A stretch of DNA of 64,000 nucleotides from Sphingomonas lacunae (lineage in GTDB: Bacteria > Pseudomonadota > Alphaproteobacteria > Sphingomonadales > Sphingomonadaceae). Each line of letters starts with the position of its first letter. The stretch's first letter is position 1. A model generated the notes under the pieces. It had not been told where the DNA came from. It searched no databases and worked only from the letters and a program-made list of their open reading frames with translations. The DNA lies in contig NZ_CP053015.1 in assembly GCF_012979535.1 (NCBI RefSeq), positions 186,001-250,000 on the forward strand, in the 5' to 3' direction. Below, one piece after another: positions 29,853 through 38,754 of the stretch. The position numbers and the translations under genes are program-made.

Positions 29853-30458
29853 TTGACCATTTACTGCGATGAATCAGGCGGTGTGGGGGCCGGCGTCATC
29901 GTGGTGGCGGCCATATCTCTGCCTGGAACAATGGCGGATGAACTGCTGACACGCATCCGCGACGTGATCGGGCTGAGGGGCGAGCTGAAAGGCAGTCGCA
30001 TCACCATGGCCGAACGCGCCTTTGTCATCGAATTGCTGGCCCGGACCGGTGCGCGCACTATCGTGGTTCAGGCGCTCACTCGCGACCTCGCCGCTGCTGC
30101 CGCTTCCGGCAAGCCACCGAGTGATCTTGCCATCTACGCCCATCTTTTGGAGCATGTCGTCGATGCATGGTTGCCGGAAACAGGCGGGTGCGTCGAACTG
30201 GTGATAGACGATGGTCGCTACGATGCCCGATTGAACAGCATGGTGCGCGATGATGTGCAGCGGGCACTCGGGCAATGGGGCAAGGCCAGCCTGGCCGACA
30301 GCCGCCGATCAGCGGGTGTGCAATTCGCCGATGTGCTAGCCAACAGCTTTTTTCAGATGGCCACAGGTTCGGACCGCGCGCCACGGCTTGAAACACTGAT
30401 GGCGCCGTTTCTGGAAAACGGCGCCATCCGGCATCTCACGATCAAAGCAATCAACTGA
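29853..30458 (+). CDS. DUF3800-domain protein
   Basis: A 201-residue protein of the DUF3800 family, thought from fold to resemble RNase H-like nucleases but without a proven role. The pattern is complete: IYCDESGG at the N-terminus (Asp6, Glu7), KGSRIT, ELVIDDGRYD in the middle, and SLADSRRSAGVQFADVLANSFFQM near the C-terminus (the G-x-Q-x-A-D-x-x-A element). The start is TTG at 29853 behind a G-rich stretch. It follows ftsH by 27 bp and probably shares its transcript, and its stop is 7 bp from the stop of rpoZ on the other strand. DUF3800 genes occur both in mobile elements and in chromosomes; nothing here suggests mobility. Confidence 0.78.
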   Translation: MTIYCDESGGVGAGVIVVAAISLPGTMADELLTRIRDVIGLRGELKGSRITMAERAFVIELLARTGARTIVVQALTRDLAAAAASGKPPSDLAIYAHLLEHVVDAWLPETGGCVELVIDDGRYDARLNSMVRDDVQRALGQWGKASLADSRRSAGVQFADVLANSFFQMATGSDRAPRLETLMAPFLENGAIRHLTIKAIN

Positions 30459-30465
30459 TCCGGCG

Positions 30466-30810
30466 TCAGCCGTCATAATCGCCCATGCCGGCAGTGGGCC
30501 GCGGCGGCGCGGCGGCGGTAAGCCGCAGCGCCTCGGCAGAACGCATGATCGAGCCGATTTCGTCAGGCGTCTCATCTTCGTCAACCTGAACCTTCTGGTT
30601 GCCGCCGATCAACGCCGCTTCGATATCTGCCGGACGGATGGTCTCATCAGCAATTTCGCGCAGGGCAACAACCGGATTCTTGTCGCGGTCACGATCGACG
30701 GTCAGTTCCGCGCCACCCGAAATTTCCCGCGCGCGCTGGGCAGCGAGCAGGACAAGGTCAAAACGGTTGGGAATCTTGTCAACGCAATCTTCGACGGTGA
30801 CGCGCGCCAT
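30466..30810 (-). CDS. rpoZ: RNA polymerase omega subunit
   Basis: A 114-residue omega subunit, which helps assemble and stabilise the beta' subunit. The N-terminus [36 protein letters not shown] is the canonical Rpb6/omega motif, followed by [18 protein letters not shown]. The acidic C-terminal extension (DEDETPDEI) and the Pro-rich end are usual in Sphingomonadales. It is transcribed leftward, convergent with the DUF3800 gene. spoT is not adjacent here, unlike in enterobacteria. Confidence 0.96.
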   Translation of the reverse strand: MARVTVEDCVDKIPNRFDLVLLAAQRAREISGGAELTVDRDRDKNPVVALREIADETIRPADIEAALIGGNQKVQVDEDETPDEIGSIMRSAEALRLTAAAPPRPTAGMGDYDG

Positions 30811-30888
30811 GCGGACGGCTCCTTGAAACTGATGAAAACCGACAATGCGGGAAAGCCGGGCACATAAGGCGGATGATCCCCTGAGTCA

Positions 30889-32202
30889 ATGAAAAGGCTT
30901 GGCGACGGCCATGCCGCTTGGCCAGTTGGCGACAAGCGCCTATCGATCCATCTGATGACCGACCACCCCAAGGACCCCAGCCAGACCACGGATCGCCCGG
31001 CATCGGACCTGCTGCGGGATGGGTTCGACACATTGGTGGATGGTCATCCGATCAGCGTCATCCCGGACGGCCCGGCCAGACTGATCAGGCTGCTGTCCAT
31101 GATTGCGGCGGCACAGTCCACTATCCGCATGATCTTTTACATTTTCGACGCCGATGACAGCGGCAAGGCGGTGCGCGATGCAATGACGGCAGCGGCCCGG
31201 CGTGGTGTCAGCATCGACATGCTGCTGGACAGCTTTGGTTCAGCACGACTCAGTGACGATTTCTTTGAAGATCTGCGTTCAGCAGGCGGACGTGTCCGCT
31301 GGTTCGGCACGCGCTGGACTCCGCGCTATCTGATCCGCAACCACCAGAAATTGGTGATCATTGACGGTTCCAGCGTGATGACCGGGGGGTTCAACATTGC
31401 CGACAGCTATTTTGCTCCGGCGGGCGACCCGAATGGTTGGCAGGACCTCGGCTTGGTGATTTCCGGGCCGCAGGTCCCGGCCATCACCAAATGGTTTGAT
31501 TCCCTGTCCCAATGGATGGATCGGGATCGACCGCGTTTCGCCGCGCTGCGCCGACTGGTCAGGACAGGTGTGCCCGGCGAGGGCAAGCTGCGCTGGTTGG
31601 TGGGCGGGCCAACGCCTCTGCCCTCCCCCTGGACAAGCGAACTGCGCCGCCTGCTGGCTTCCGCCCGCTTGCTGACTATGAGCATGGCCTATTTCTCTCC
31701 CAATGCAGGCATGTTGCGACGGCTGGCGCGCATAGTCCGCCGGGGCGGCCGCGCCGAACTGATGCTTGCCGCGCACAGCGACAATGCCGCCACTGTCGGT
31801 GCAGCGCGGCTGTCCTACCGCTATCTGCTCAAACGGGGCGTGCGCATTCACGAATTTGAACGCAATCGCCTGCACAACAAATTGCTTGTGATTGACGATG
31901 TCGTGCTGATCGGATCCGCAAATCTCGATATGCGCAGCCTGTTCGTCAACATGGAGCTGATGCTTCGGGTGGAGGATTCTGCTTTCGCCGACCGCTGCCG
32001 TGCCCTGATCGAGGCCCAGACCCACCATGGCAGCCTCATTACCTATCAGGCCCATCGTCGCCGCGAGGGCTGGCTCAACTGGTTGCGCTGGTCCCTCGCC
32101 TGGCTGATCGTCGGAGTGATCGACTATAGTGTGACCCGCCGCCTGAACTTTGGTCTGGACGAAGACCCGAGCCTGGACAGCGGCGAGGAGGATCAGGCCT
32201 GA
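30889..32202 (+). CDS. Phospholipase D-like protein, cardiolipin synthase family
   Basis: A 437-residue protein with two HKD motifs: NHQKLVIIDG (His at about residue 152) and LHNKLLVIDDVVLIGSANLD (His at about 329). This spacing is typical of cardiolipin synthase/PLD-superfamily enzymes that transfer phosphatidyl groups through a phosphohistidine. The classical N-terminal double helix of ClsA is absent, but there is a short C-terminal helix (LRWSLAWLIVGVIDY) that could anchor it, as in ClsB/ClsC-like proteins. A later ATG at 30955 (MTDHPK) is a possible start. The 3' end overlaps the convergent methyltransferase gene by 10 bp. Together with that neighbour it suggests phospholipid head-group synthesis. 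Confidence 0.85.
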   Translation: MKRLGDGHAAWPVGDKRLSIHLMTDHPKDPSQTTDRPASDLLRDGFDTLVDGHPISVIPDGPARLIRLLSMIAAAQSTIRMIFYIFDADDSGKAVRDAMTAAARRGVSIDMLLDSFGSARLSDDFFEDLRSAGGRVRWFGTRWTPRYLIRNHQKLVIIDGSSVMTGGFNIADSYFAPAGDPNGWQDLGLVISGPQVPAITKWFDSLSQWMDRDRPRFAALRRLVRTGVPGEGKLRWLVGGPTPLPSPWTSELRRLLASARLLTMSMAYFSPNAGMLRRLARIVRRGGRAELMLAAHSDNAATVGAARLSYRYLLKRGVRIHEFERNRLHNKLLVIDDVVLIGSANLDMRSLFVNMELMLRVEDSAFADRCRALIEAQTHHGSLITYQAHRRREGWLNWLRWSLAWLIVGVIDYSVTRRLNFGLDEDPSLDSGEEDQA

Positions 32203-32840
32203 TCCTCTGAGTCACTCCCCGTACGCGTCGCCCAGAACAGGTAACAGGGCGGTGCATTCCACCATTCAAAGCCATCATCGATCTGGCCGAAATGGGGTTC
32301 GAGGAAATCACGCGCACGTTTGCGGAACTGATAGACAAGGAAGGTGCCACCTGGCCGCAGAGCCCGGTGCGTTGCCGCGGCAATGGCAGGGCCCACCCCC
32401 GGAGGGAGAGTGGAAAAGGGCAGGCCGGACAGTATCTGATCGGCATGGTCAAACCCATGCGCCCGGATGATGGCTTCGACATCCGCGGCGGAGCCGAGCA
32501 CCGGATGGAAGCGGCTGTCGGCAATATCGCGCTTGAGATAGTCGATGAAATCGGGGTTGGTATCGATGGCGATCAGCGCGGCGTCGCCCCTCAGCCGTTC
32601 GAGCACCGGCCGGCAGAAGGTGCCGACTCCCGGGCCATATTCAACGAACAGGTCAACCTTGTCCCAATCCACCTTCGAGAGCATGTGGTTGATCAGCGTG
32701 TCGGACGAGGGGATGATCGACCCCACCATCACCGGATGTTTCACAAAGCCTTTCAGGAACATGCCCCAAGGCCCAAGTGTATGGACAATGCGGTCGACGA
32801 GACGGGCCGGTCGGCGTGTTTCGGCCTTGGAGGGAGACAT
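32193..32840 (-). CDS. PmtA-like phospholipid N-methyltransferase
   Basis: A 215-residue SAM-dependent methyltransferase resembling the phosphatidylethanolamine N-methyltransferase PmtA. Features are FVKHPVMVGSIIPSSDTLINHML, motif I FVEYGPGVGTFCRPVL, AIDTNPDF, and SGLPFSTLPPG, which sits where PmtA enzymes carry a LPF/LPL loop, then LRPGGTFLVYQF. The family is also found acting on other small lipids, so the product is inferred. The ATG at 32840 is chosen over the TTG at 32846. The stop lies inside the 3' end of the phospholipase D-like gene. If correct, the pair would make phosphatidylcholine-type or cardiolipin-type lipids. Confidence 0.72.
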   Translation of the reverse strand: MSPSKAETRRPARLVDRIVHTLGPWGMFLKGFVKHPVMVGSIIPSSDTLINHMLSKVDWDKVDLFVEYGPGVGTFCRPVLERLRGDAALIAIDTNPDFIDYLKRDIADSRFHPVLGSAADVEAIIRAHGFDHADQILSGLPFSTLPPGVGPAIAAATHRALRPGGTFLVYQFRKRARDFLEPHFGQIDDGFEWWNAPPCYLFWATRTGSDSEDQA

Positions 32841-32965
32841 CAGCAAGCCTTGATTGTTGGGTCAGACCATCGTTTGCAGAATCCGTCCAGCGGCGCAACC
32901 GAAGTTGTCACCCGCCTTGGTCAAAACAACCGGCGCCTGACGACTCTCAAAGCCCTGTCAATTGA

Positions 32966-35900
32966 CTAAGCTTTTGCCTTCACGGCTTTTTCTTCGTTAC
33001 GAACCGCAAGCAAATACATCACTGGCGTAATCACCCGGCTCAGCACGGTAGAGCTGACCAGACCACCGATGATAACCCAAGCCAAAGGCGCGTAGAGTGA
33101 AGAGCCCGAAAGGGCCAATGGCAGCAAGCCGCCAACCGCTGTAACGGATGTCAGCAGGACAGGCAGAAAACGCAATTGCCCTGCCCGTTCAATCGCTTCA
33201 CGCAACCCCATGCCACGGGATCGCAACTGGGTGGTGAAATCGACCAGCAGAATCGAATTTTTGATCTCGATGCCAATCAGGGCGATGAAGCCGATGATCG
33301 CAAAGAAGCTGAGCGAATAGCCGGTCAGCAAGAGAGCAACCAGGCCGCCAAATGTCCCTAAGGGGATGACCCCGGCCACGACAATGGTTTCCTTGAAACG
33401 GCCGAACTCAAGCACCAGCACCGCAAAGATGCCAAGCAGCGCGACAAGGATCACCGGACCCAGGCCGGCATTGTTGCGCGCCGCGGCCTCGGCCTCGCCG
33501 CCCAGCGAGTAGCGATACCCCGCAGGCATGCTGAGCGCCTCGATCCGTTGCACAACCGCTTCGGTCGCCCGGGACGGCAGGACACCGGGCTCTGTAAAGG
33601 CGGTCAGCGTGACGGTACGTTGCAACTTGTAGCGCGTGATCTGGGGCGGCACGCTGATCAATTGCGGAGAGGCAATTTGTGCCAGTGGCACCGCGCCGCC
33701 TTGCAACGTAGGCACATAAACACGTTCAAGGGCCGAAACAGGCTGGTTGGTGGTCATCGGCAGACGCACGGTCACCGGCCAGCTGTCGCCTTCATTGTCA
33801 CGCAGCTGGCTGGCCTGCTCACCCGATATGGCCAGCCTCAGCGACCGCCGCGCCTCGCCCGGCGCCACGCCCAACAGGCTGGCCTTGGCATCATCAATAC
33901 CCAGATTGAGGTCCATGCGGTCAAAGGCGACAGGGTTTTCAATGTCCCGCAGGCCCTCGACCTTGTGCATTTCCCCTTCAATCTCGCGCGCCAGACGCTG
34001 CAAAGTCGCAAAATCCGGGCCCGACAAACGAATGGCGACACTGGCCTCAAGCGGGGGGCCGTTCTGGAATTCGGCGATGGTCACCCGCGCATCCGCCAGC
34101 GTGGCAAAGCGTTCACGCAGACGGGCAATCATCTGTGGGCTGGACCGCGGGTCCCATTCGTCCAACGTGACAAACACGTCGCCATAGCGCGCGCGCTCCT
34201 CCCGCGGGAGAATGTTGTAATAGATTTGCGGATTGCCACGGCCAACATTCTCCATGATGTTGATGGCCTGTTCTTCCTGGCGGATGATGGCGGCGACCTG
34301 TCGCACCGCGGCATCAGTCTGGGCGATACTGCTGCCTTCGGGTGTCTCTACCCGCGCAAGGAAATAAGGCGTGTCCGCCTTGGGGAAAAGGCTGAAACCC
34401 ACCACCGGGACAATGGCAAAAGCCCCAAAGCACAGGATCATCGCACCCCAAAACCAGCGGCGCGGCGCATCCAGGGCGCGGTGCAGGATCGGGGCATAAA
34501 ACCGCTCTATCCCGTTGGTCAGCGCCTGCAACAAGCGGTTGCCGCCATGCTTTTCCGGTTTGAGCAGGCGCGAAGCGGCGAAAGGAATAACCGTCAGCGA
34601 AACGATCAGTGAACTGGCAACCGTGACCAGCACCGCCATCGGCAGGCTGCGGGTAAAATCACCGCCTGCTTCGGGCAAGAATGCCAGTGGCAGAAAGGCG
34701 AACAGCAACACACCGGTCGAGCCCAGCACCGCCGCCATGATTTCCTGGGTGCCGCTGATCGCCGCAGTGGCAGGTGGCTCCCCGTCACGGATATGCCGCT
34801 CGATATTCTCCGTCACGACGATGCTGTCATCGACAAGCAACCCCAGAGAGAGGATGAAGCCGGAAATGCTGATCTGGTTGAGCGTGAAACCGAACAGGCC
34901 GAGCAGGGTGATACCCATAGCCAGCGACAGCGGGATCGAAACCATGACGATGATCGATGGCCTGAAACCGAGTGGCAGGATGGTGATCAACACAAGCGCC
35001 AGCGCGATCACAAAGTCCCGGGCCAGCAATGCCAGTTTGCGGGAAATGTCATTGCTTTGATCAAAAGCCACTTCCAGCTTCATGTCTGGCGGCAATTCGG
35101 CCCTATAATCGTCCACCGCGGCCACCAGTGCCCGTTTCAGCGTTCCCGCATCGACATTGTCCTTTTGCCGGACCATGACCCACAGGGCGCGTTGGCCGTT
35201 GTAACGCGCGATGTGCAACTGCTCGGATTCGGACCAGGAGACGGTTGCCACATCACCCACAGTCAGCAAGCGGCCATCGCCAGCCCGGACCGGTACAGCG
35301 CGTATCGCGTCCAGCGATCGGAAGGCACCACCTGCGTCGATGTTGAGGCGACGCCCGCCGGCCTGCACCGCGCCAGCAGGTAGTTCTATGCCACCCGCAC
35401 GAATGGCAGCCGCCACCGCAGAGGCAGGGATCCGGGCCTGAGCCAACCGTTCAGCATCAATGGCGACCCGCACTTCAGGCCGGGCGGCGCCTTCAATGAC
35501 TGACTGGCGAACGCCCGGGACCGTATTGAACTGGTCGCGCATGTCCTCAGCATATTTGACCATGCGCCGCCAACTTGCGCCGTCGCTGACAAGTGCCAGC
35601 TGCAATACCGCCGCTTCGGTAGTGCGGGGGCGGCGATAGGCAATGCGGGTTATGCCTTGCGGCAAACGGTCCCGAATGCCGGACACCTCTCGCACCACCC
35701 GGTCAAGTGTCGCCTCGGGATCAGTGCCATGTTCAAATTCAATGCTGAGGACCGCCGCGCCGTCACTGGAGGTTGAACGTATCTCGCGGACATGGTCCAA
35801 CCCCTGCAGCACATCCTCAATCGGCTTTGCGACCGTCTCTTCCATCGCCAGCGCATCCGCACCGGGCAGGATGACGGTCACGACGTTGACCGCGATCGGG

Positions 35901-36022
35901 AAATGCGGATCAACCGATCGCGGGATCGACAGGAAGGAGGAGATGCCGAGCATCACCACCATCAACACGGCCACCAGCGTGATTTGCCACCGCTTAACGG
36001 CGAGCGAGACGATGCTGCCCAC
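32966..36022 (-). CDS. RND efflux transporter permease (AcrB/HAE1 family)
   Basis: A 1018-residue inner-membrane proton-driven pump. Twelve helices are arranged as one N-terminal helix, a large periplasmic loop, a helical block, and the same again. Seen are the N-terminal KRWQITLVAVLMVVMLGI, MEETVAKPIEDVLQG in the first porter domain, RDFVIALALVLITILPLGFRPS, IVMVSIPLSLAMGITLLGLFG, SLGLLVDDSIVVTENIERH (with the Asp-Asp proton-relay motif), and GFIALIGIEIKNSILLVDF in the second half. Substrates cannot be told, but the divergent relatives include both drug and metal pumps; the conserved Asp pair supports the drug/HAE1 branch. The adaptor gene lies directly upstream with only 6 bp between them, and no outer-membrane channel gene is present. 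Confidence 0.95.
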   Translation of the reverse strand: MGSIVSLAVKRWQITLVAVLMVVMLGISSFLSIPRSVDPHFPIAVNVVTVILPGADALAMEETVAKPIEDVLQGLDHVREIRSTSSDGAAVLSIEFEHGTDPEATLDRVVREVSGIRDRLPQGITRIAYRRPRTTEAAVLQLALVSDGASWRRMVKYAEDMRDQFNTVPGVRQSVIEGAARPEVRVAIDAERLAQARIPASAVAAAIRAGGIELPAGAVQAGGRRLNIDAGGAFRSLDAIRAVPVRAGDGRLLTVGDVATVSWSESEQLHIARYNGQRALWVMVRQKDNVDAGTLKRALVAAVDDYRAELPPDMKLEVAFDQSNDISRKLALLARDFVIALALVLITILPLGFRPSIIVMVSIPLSLAMGITLLGLFGFTLNQISISGFILSLGLLVDDSIVVTENIERHIRDGEPPATAAISGTQEIMAAVLGSTGVLLFAFLPLAFLPEAGGDFTRSLPMAVLVTVASSLIVSLTVIPFAASRLLKPEKHGGNRLLQALTNGIERFYAPILHRALDAPRRWFWGAMILCFGAFAIVPVVGFSLFPKADTPYFLARVETPEGSSIAQTDAAVRQVAAIIRQEEQAINIMENVGRGNPQIYYNILPREERARYGDVFVTLDEWDPRSSPQMIARLRERFATLADARVTIAEFQNGPPLEASVAIRLSGPDFATLQRLAREIEGEMHKVEGLRDIENPVAFDRMDLNLGIDDAKASLLGVAPGEARRSLRLAISGEQASQLRDNEGDSWPVTVRLPMTTNQPVSALERVYVPTLQGGAVPLAQIASPQLISVPPQITRYKLQRTVTLTAFTEPGVLPSRATEAVVQRIEALSMPAGYRYSLGGEAEAAARNNAGLGPVILVALLGIFAVLVLEFGRFKETIVVAGVIPLGTFGGLVALLLTGYSLSFFAIIGFIALIGIEIKNSILLVDFTTQLRSRGMGLREAIERAGQLRFLPVLLTSVTAVGGLLPLALSGSSLYAPLAWVIIGGLVSSTVLSRVITPVMYLLAVRNEEKAVKAKA

Positions 36023-36028
36023 GCCCGG

Positions 36029-37123
36029 TTATCGCGCAGTCGCGGCAACGGGCGCGGCAGGCGCACTGTTGCCAGTCCGGACAACACGCACTGCTTGCCC
36101 GTCGCTCAGTCGGTCAATGCCCGTCACTGCGACCATTTCCCCGGGCTCCAGCCCTCCGGTCAGGCGAATGCTGTTGTCTGTGGTTTCGGCCAACGTCACC
36201 CGTCTCAGCGTTACCCTGTTGCGCGCACTGTCGACAACATAGACAAAGGCCTCCCCCGCCCGGGCAGCGAAAACCGCTTGCGGCGGGACGGACAAATTGC
36301 GTTCACCAGCCGTGTCGGCGATGATCCGGGCGGTGCCAATCTGGCCGGACCGCAGGCGCTCATCGGCTGGCAAGGCCACTTCGACAAGGAAAGTGCCGGT
36401 GGCAGCATCCGCGCGACCGGCGATTTCCAGAACACGCCCGGTCAGGCGTTCATCACCCAATGCGCCAATGCTGACTTCCGCCGGCTGGCCGACGCGCAGC
36501 CGAACCGCCTGCCGGTCGGGCACCGCCAGTCGCAGCACATGGCCGCTCGACGCATCGCCGAGGATCAGGACCGGCGTGCCAGCGGCGACAACCTGCCCGG
36601 GCTCGGCCAGCCGGGCAATGATGATACCGCTGCCCGGTGCCACGATACGGCTGTTACTGAGTTGAAACTGGGCGGATCGAACATTGGCTTCTGCAACCCG
36701 CACGGCGGCTTCGGCGCTGTCGACGCGCGGACGGGCAACCCAGCCCTTTTCGAACAATTCGCTAGACCGGGCATATTCGCGCGCAGCACGCGCACGTTCG
36801 GCCTCTGCCGAAGCCAGCGTTGCTGCGGTTGTTGTGGGGTCGAGCGCCGCCAGCAATTGCCCTGACCGGACCGTATCGCCCTCATTGGCCGACAGCAGTG
36901 TTATCCGCCCTGCACTGGTGAAGCCCAACGGACTTTCCCGGCGCAATGCAACTGTGCCGGCGGCATCAATCCGCTCAGGTTGGGACTGGGCGCCCACTTC
37001 AGCGACCCTCACATCAATCGGCGGCGGGGCGGCCACTGGTGCCCCGTCACTGTCACCACAAGCAGCAAGGCATAATGCCAAAGGGACAGCGGCCCAGGCC
37101 AAAGGCTTACCGCTGAAGCGCAT
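36029..37123 (-). CDS. RND efflux periplasmic adaptor subunit (lipoprotein)
   Basis: A 364-residue membrane fusion protein, partner of the adjacent RND pump. From the ATG at 37123 (AAGGGGA about 6 bases upstream) it has a lipoprotein signal ending in LAAC, then a beta-barrel/lipoyl core with RRESPLGFTSAGRITLLSANEGDTVRSGQLLAALD (first lipoyl half), a coiled-coil hairpin (ASAEAERARAAREYARSSELFEKGW... EAAVRVAEANVRSAQFQL), the second lipoyl half (SRIVAPGSGIIIARLAEPGQVVAAGTPVLILGD) and a membrane-proximal domain ending GGLEPGEMVAVTGIDRLSDGQAVRV. An in-frame ATG at 37144 is less well supported. A candidate operator sits just upstream. Confidence 0.93.
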   Translation of the reverse strand: MRFSGKPLAWAAVPLALCLAACGDSDGAPVAAPPPIDVRVAEVGAQSQPERIDAAGTVALRRESPLGFTSAGRITLLSANEGDTVRSGQLLAALDPTTTAATLASAEAERARAAREYARSSELFEKGWVARPRVDSAEAAVRVAEANVRSAQFQLSNSRIVAPGSGIIIARLAEPGQVVAAGTPVLILGDASSGHVLRLAVPDRQAVRLRVGQPAEVSIGALGDERLTGRVLEIAGRADAATGTFLVEVALPADERLRSGQIGTARIIADTAGERNLSVPPQAVFAARAGEAFVYVVDSARNRVTLRRVTLAETTDNSIRLTGGLEPGEMVAVTGIDRLSDGQAVRVVRTGNSAPAAPVAATAR

Positions 37124-37145
37124 GCGAATCCCCTTGCTCAACACA

Positions 37146-37159
37146 CAATGTTTACACTG
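37146..37159. promoter_or_regulatory. Candidate TetR-type operator upstream of the RND adaptor
   Basis: CAATGTTTACACTG is an imperfect inverted repeat with half-sites CARTGT and ACAYTG around two A/T bases (11 of 14 positions symmetric). It lies 23-36 bp upstream of the adaptor ATG, where a repressor would block transcription. The style resembles operators of TetR/AcrR repressors of efflux genes, but no tetR-like gene lies next to it, so the regulator would be encoded elsewhere. Confidence 0.4.
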
Positions 37160-37231
37160 TTACCTCTGGCCCATTAGCAAAGGCCAGTTGCGCTGTGAAA
37201 CTGATAATTGAGCTAGAGTTGTTTTTTCCTT

Positions 37232-38725
37232 TCAGGCCATGACCTTGGTGAGGGCAAGACGCCACGCGGCCAGTCGGACATCTCGCGCTGCGTCAGCCAT
37301 GGCGGGAGCAAATCCGTCTGTTTCCGGCCGCATGCATGCTGACGCCTCGGCCAGCGAGGGGTAAAGTCCGACACCGACGGCCGCGCACATCGCCGCACCC
37401 AAGGCGGTGGTTTCGACATCTGTCGGCCGTTCCACCGGCAGCTTGAGCACATCGGCAAGATCCTGAGCCATCCAGTTGTTGGCGCTCATGCCCCCGTCAA
37501 TCCTCAGCCGGTCCCAACCGGCCCCATCGGCAGCGAAAGCCTGCATCAGATCGTGGCACTGGTGCGCCATCGATTCGAGTGCAGCGCGGACGATATGCGC
37601 CTTGCCCGCGCCCAGCGTCAGGCCGCTAATGCTGCCGCGTGCGTCGGGGCGCCAATGCGGAGCTCCAAGCCCGGTCAGGGCCGGAACCAGCGTGACACCG
37701 CCATTGTCGGCCACCGATCGGGCCAGTTGCTCACTTTCAGCAGAACTTTGGAGCAGTCCGAGCCCGTCGCGCAACCACTGGATCAGGCTGCCGGCCACAA
37801 ACACCGATCCTTCCAGCGCAAAATGCCGCTCACCACCCGATTGATGCAGGATGGTCCCGAGGAGACGATTGGAAGAGGCCGGAACATTCTGCCCCATATT
37901 CGTGAGGATGAAGGCGCCAGTGCCGAACGTCGCCTTGGTCTCACCCGGGGACAGGCATCCCTGGCCAATGGTTGCCGACTGCTGGTCGCCGACCAGACCA
38001 CAAATCGGGATAGCCGCTCCGAACAGGTCAGGATGCGTATAACCAAATTGGCCGTGCGTATCCGTGACCTCGGGCAAGGCTGAGAGCGGCACGCCGATCA
38101 GGTCTGCTAGGCCGGCATCCCAGCCGTTGCCGACCAGCGGGAACAGCAAGGTGCGGCTGGCATTGCTGGCGTCGGAGATATGCAGGCCACCCCCCTGCCC
38201 CTCACCGCCGCTGGTCAGATTCCACACCAGCCAACTCTCGATAGTGCCCAGCGCCAGATTGTCGCCCAAAGCCCTGGCCTCTGGCACATTGTCGAGCAGC
38301 CAGCGCATCTTGGTGCCCGAAAAATAGGGGTCGAGCAGGAGGCCGGTGCGCCGCTGCACCTCGGTCTCATGCCCCGCGCCACGCAACGTCTCGCAAAAGT
38401 CGGCGGTCCGCCGGTCCTGCCAGACGATGGCACGGTGGATGGGCTGGCCGGTGCGCCTGTCCCACGCCACCACGGTTTCACGCTGGTTGGTGATGCCAAT
38501 GGCGGCAATGCGATCCGCACCGCCTGCGCGTTCGATCACCGCACGGGCACAGGCGAGCGTGCGCTGCCATATCTGTACCGCATCATGCTCGACCCGCCCT
38601 GGCTCGGGATAATGCTGGTCAAGCTCACGCCCCTTGGTGGCGATGACCGTGCCATCCGGCGCGTAAAGGATTGCCCGGGTCGATGTGGTCCCTTCGTCGA
38701 GCACCACAATGTAGCGATCGGTCAT
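37232..38725 (-). CDS. glpK: Glycerol kinase
   Basis: A 497-residue FGGY-family kinase converting glycerol to glycerol 3-phosphate with ATP. The N-terminal LDEGTTSTRAI (phosphate-binding) is followed by the two FGGY motifs (YFSGTKMRWLLDN and the GLVGDQQSATIGQGC region), FGTGAFILTNMG and the C-terminal RIDGGMSANNWMAQDLADVL. Length is standard. It is the last gene of the five-gene minus-strand operon and begins 29 bp after glpD. The operon supplies glycerol 3-phosphate both for catabolism via GlpD and for lipid synthesis. No glpF uptake channel is present here. Confidence 0.97.
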   Translation of the reverse strand: MTDRYIVVLDEGTTSTRAILYAPDGTVIATKGRELDQHYPEPGRVEHDAVQIWQRTLACARAVIERAGGADRIAAIGITNQRETVVAWDRRTGQPIHRAIVWQDRRTADFCETLRGAGHETEVQRRTGLLLDPYFSGTKMRWLLDNVPEARALGDNLALGTIESWLVWNLTSGGEGQGGGLHISDASNASRTLLFPLVGNGWDAGLADLIGVPLSALPEVTDTHGQFGYTHPDLFGAAIPICGLVGDQQSATIGQGCLSPGETKATFGTGAFILTNMGQNVPASSNRLLGTILHQSGGERHFALEGSVFVAGSLIQWLRDGLGLLQSSAESEQLARSVADNGGVTLVPALTGLGAPHWRPDARGSISGLTLGAGKAHIVRAALESMAHQCHDLMQAFAADGAGWDRLRIDGGMSANNWMAQDLADVLKLPVERPTDVETTALGAAMCAAVGVGLYPSLAEASACMRPETDGFAPAMADAARDVRLAAWRLALTKVMA

Positions 38726-38754
38726 CTGTCCTCTCCCGGTTTGCGGCCTGCCGT

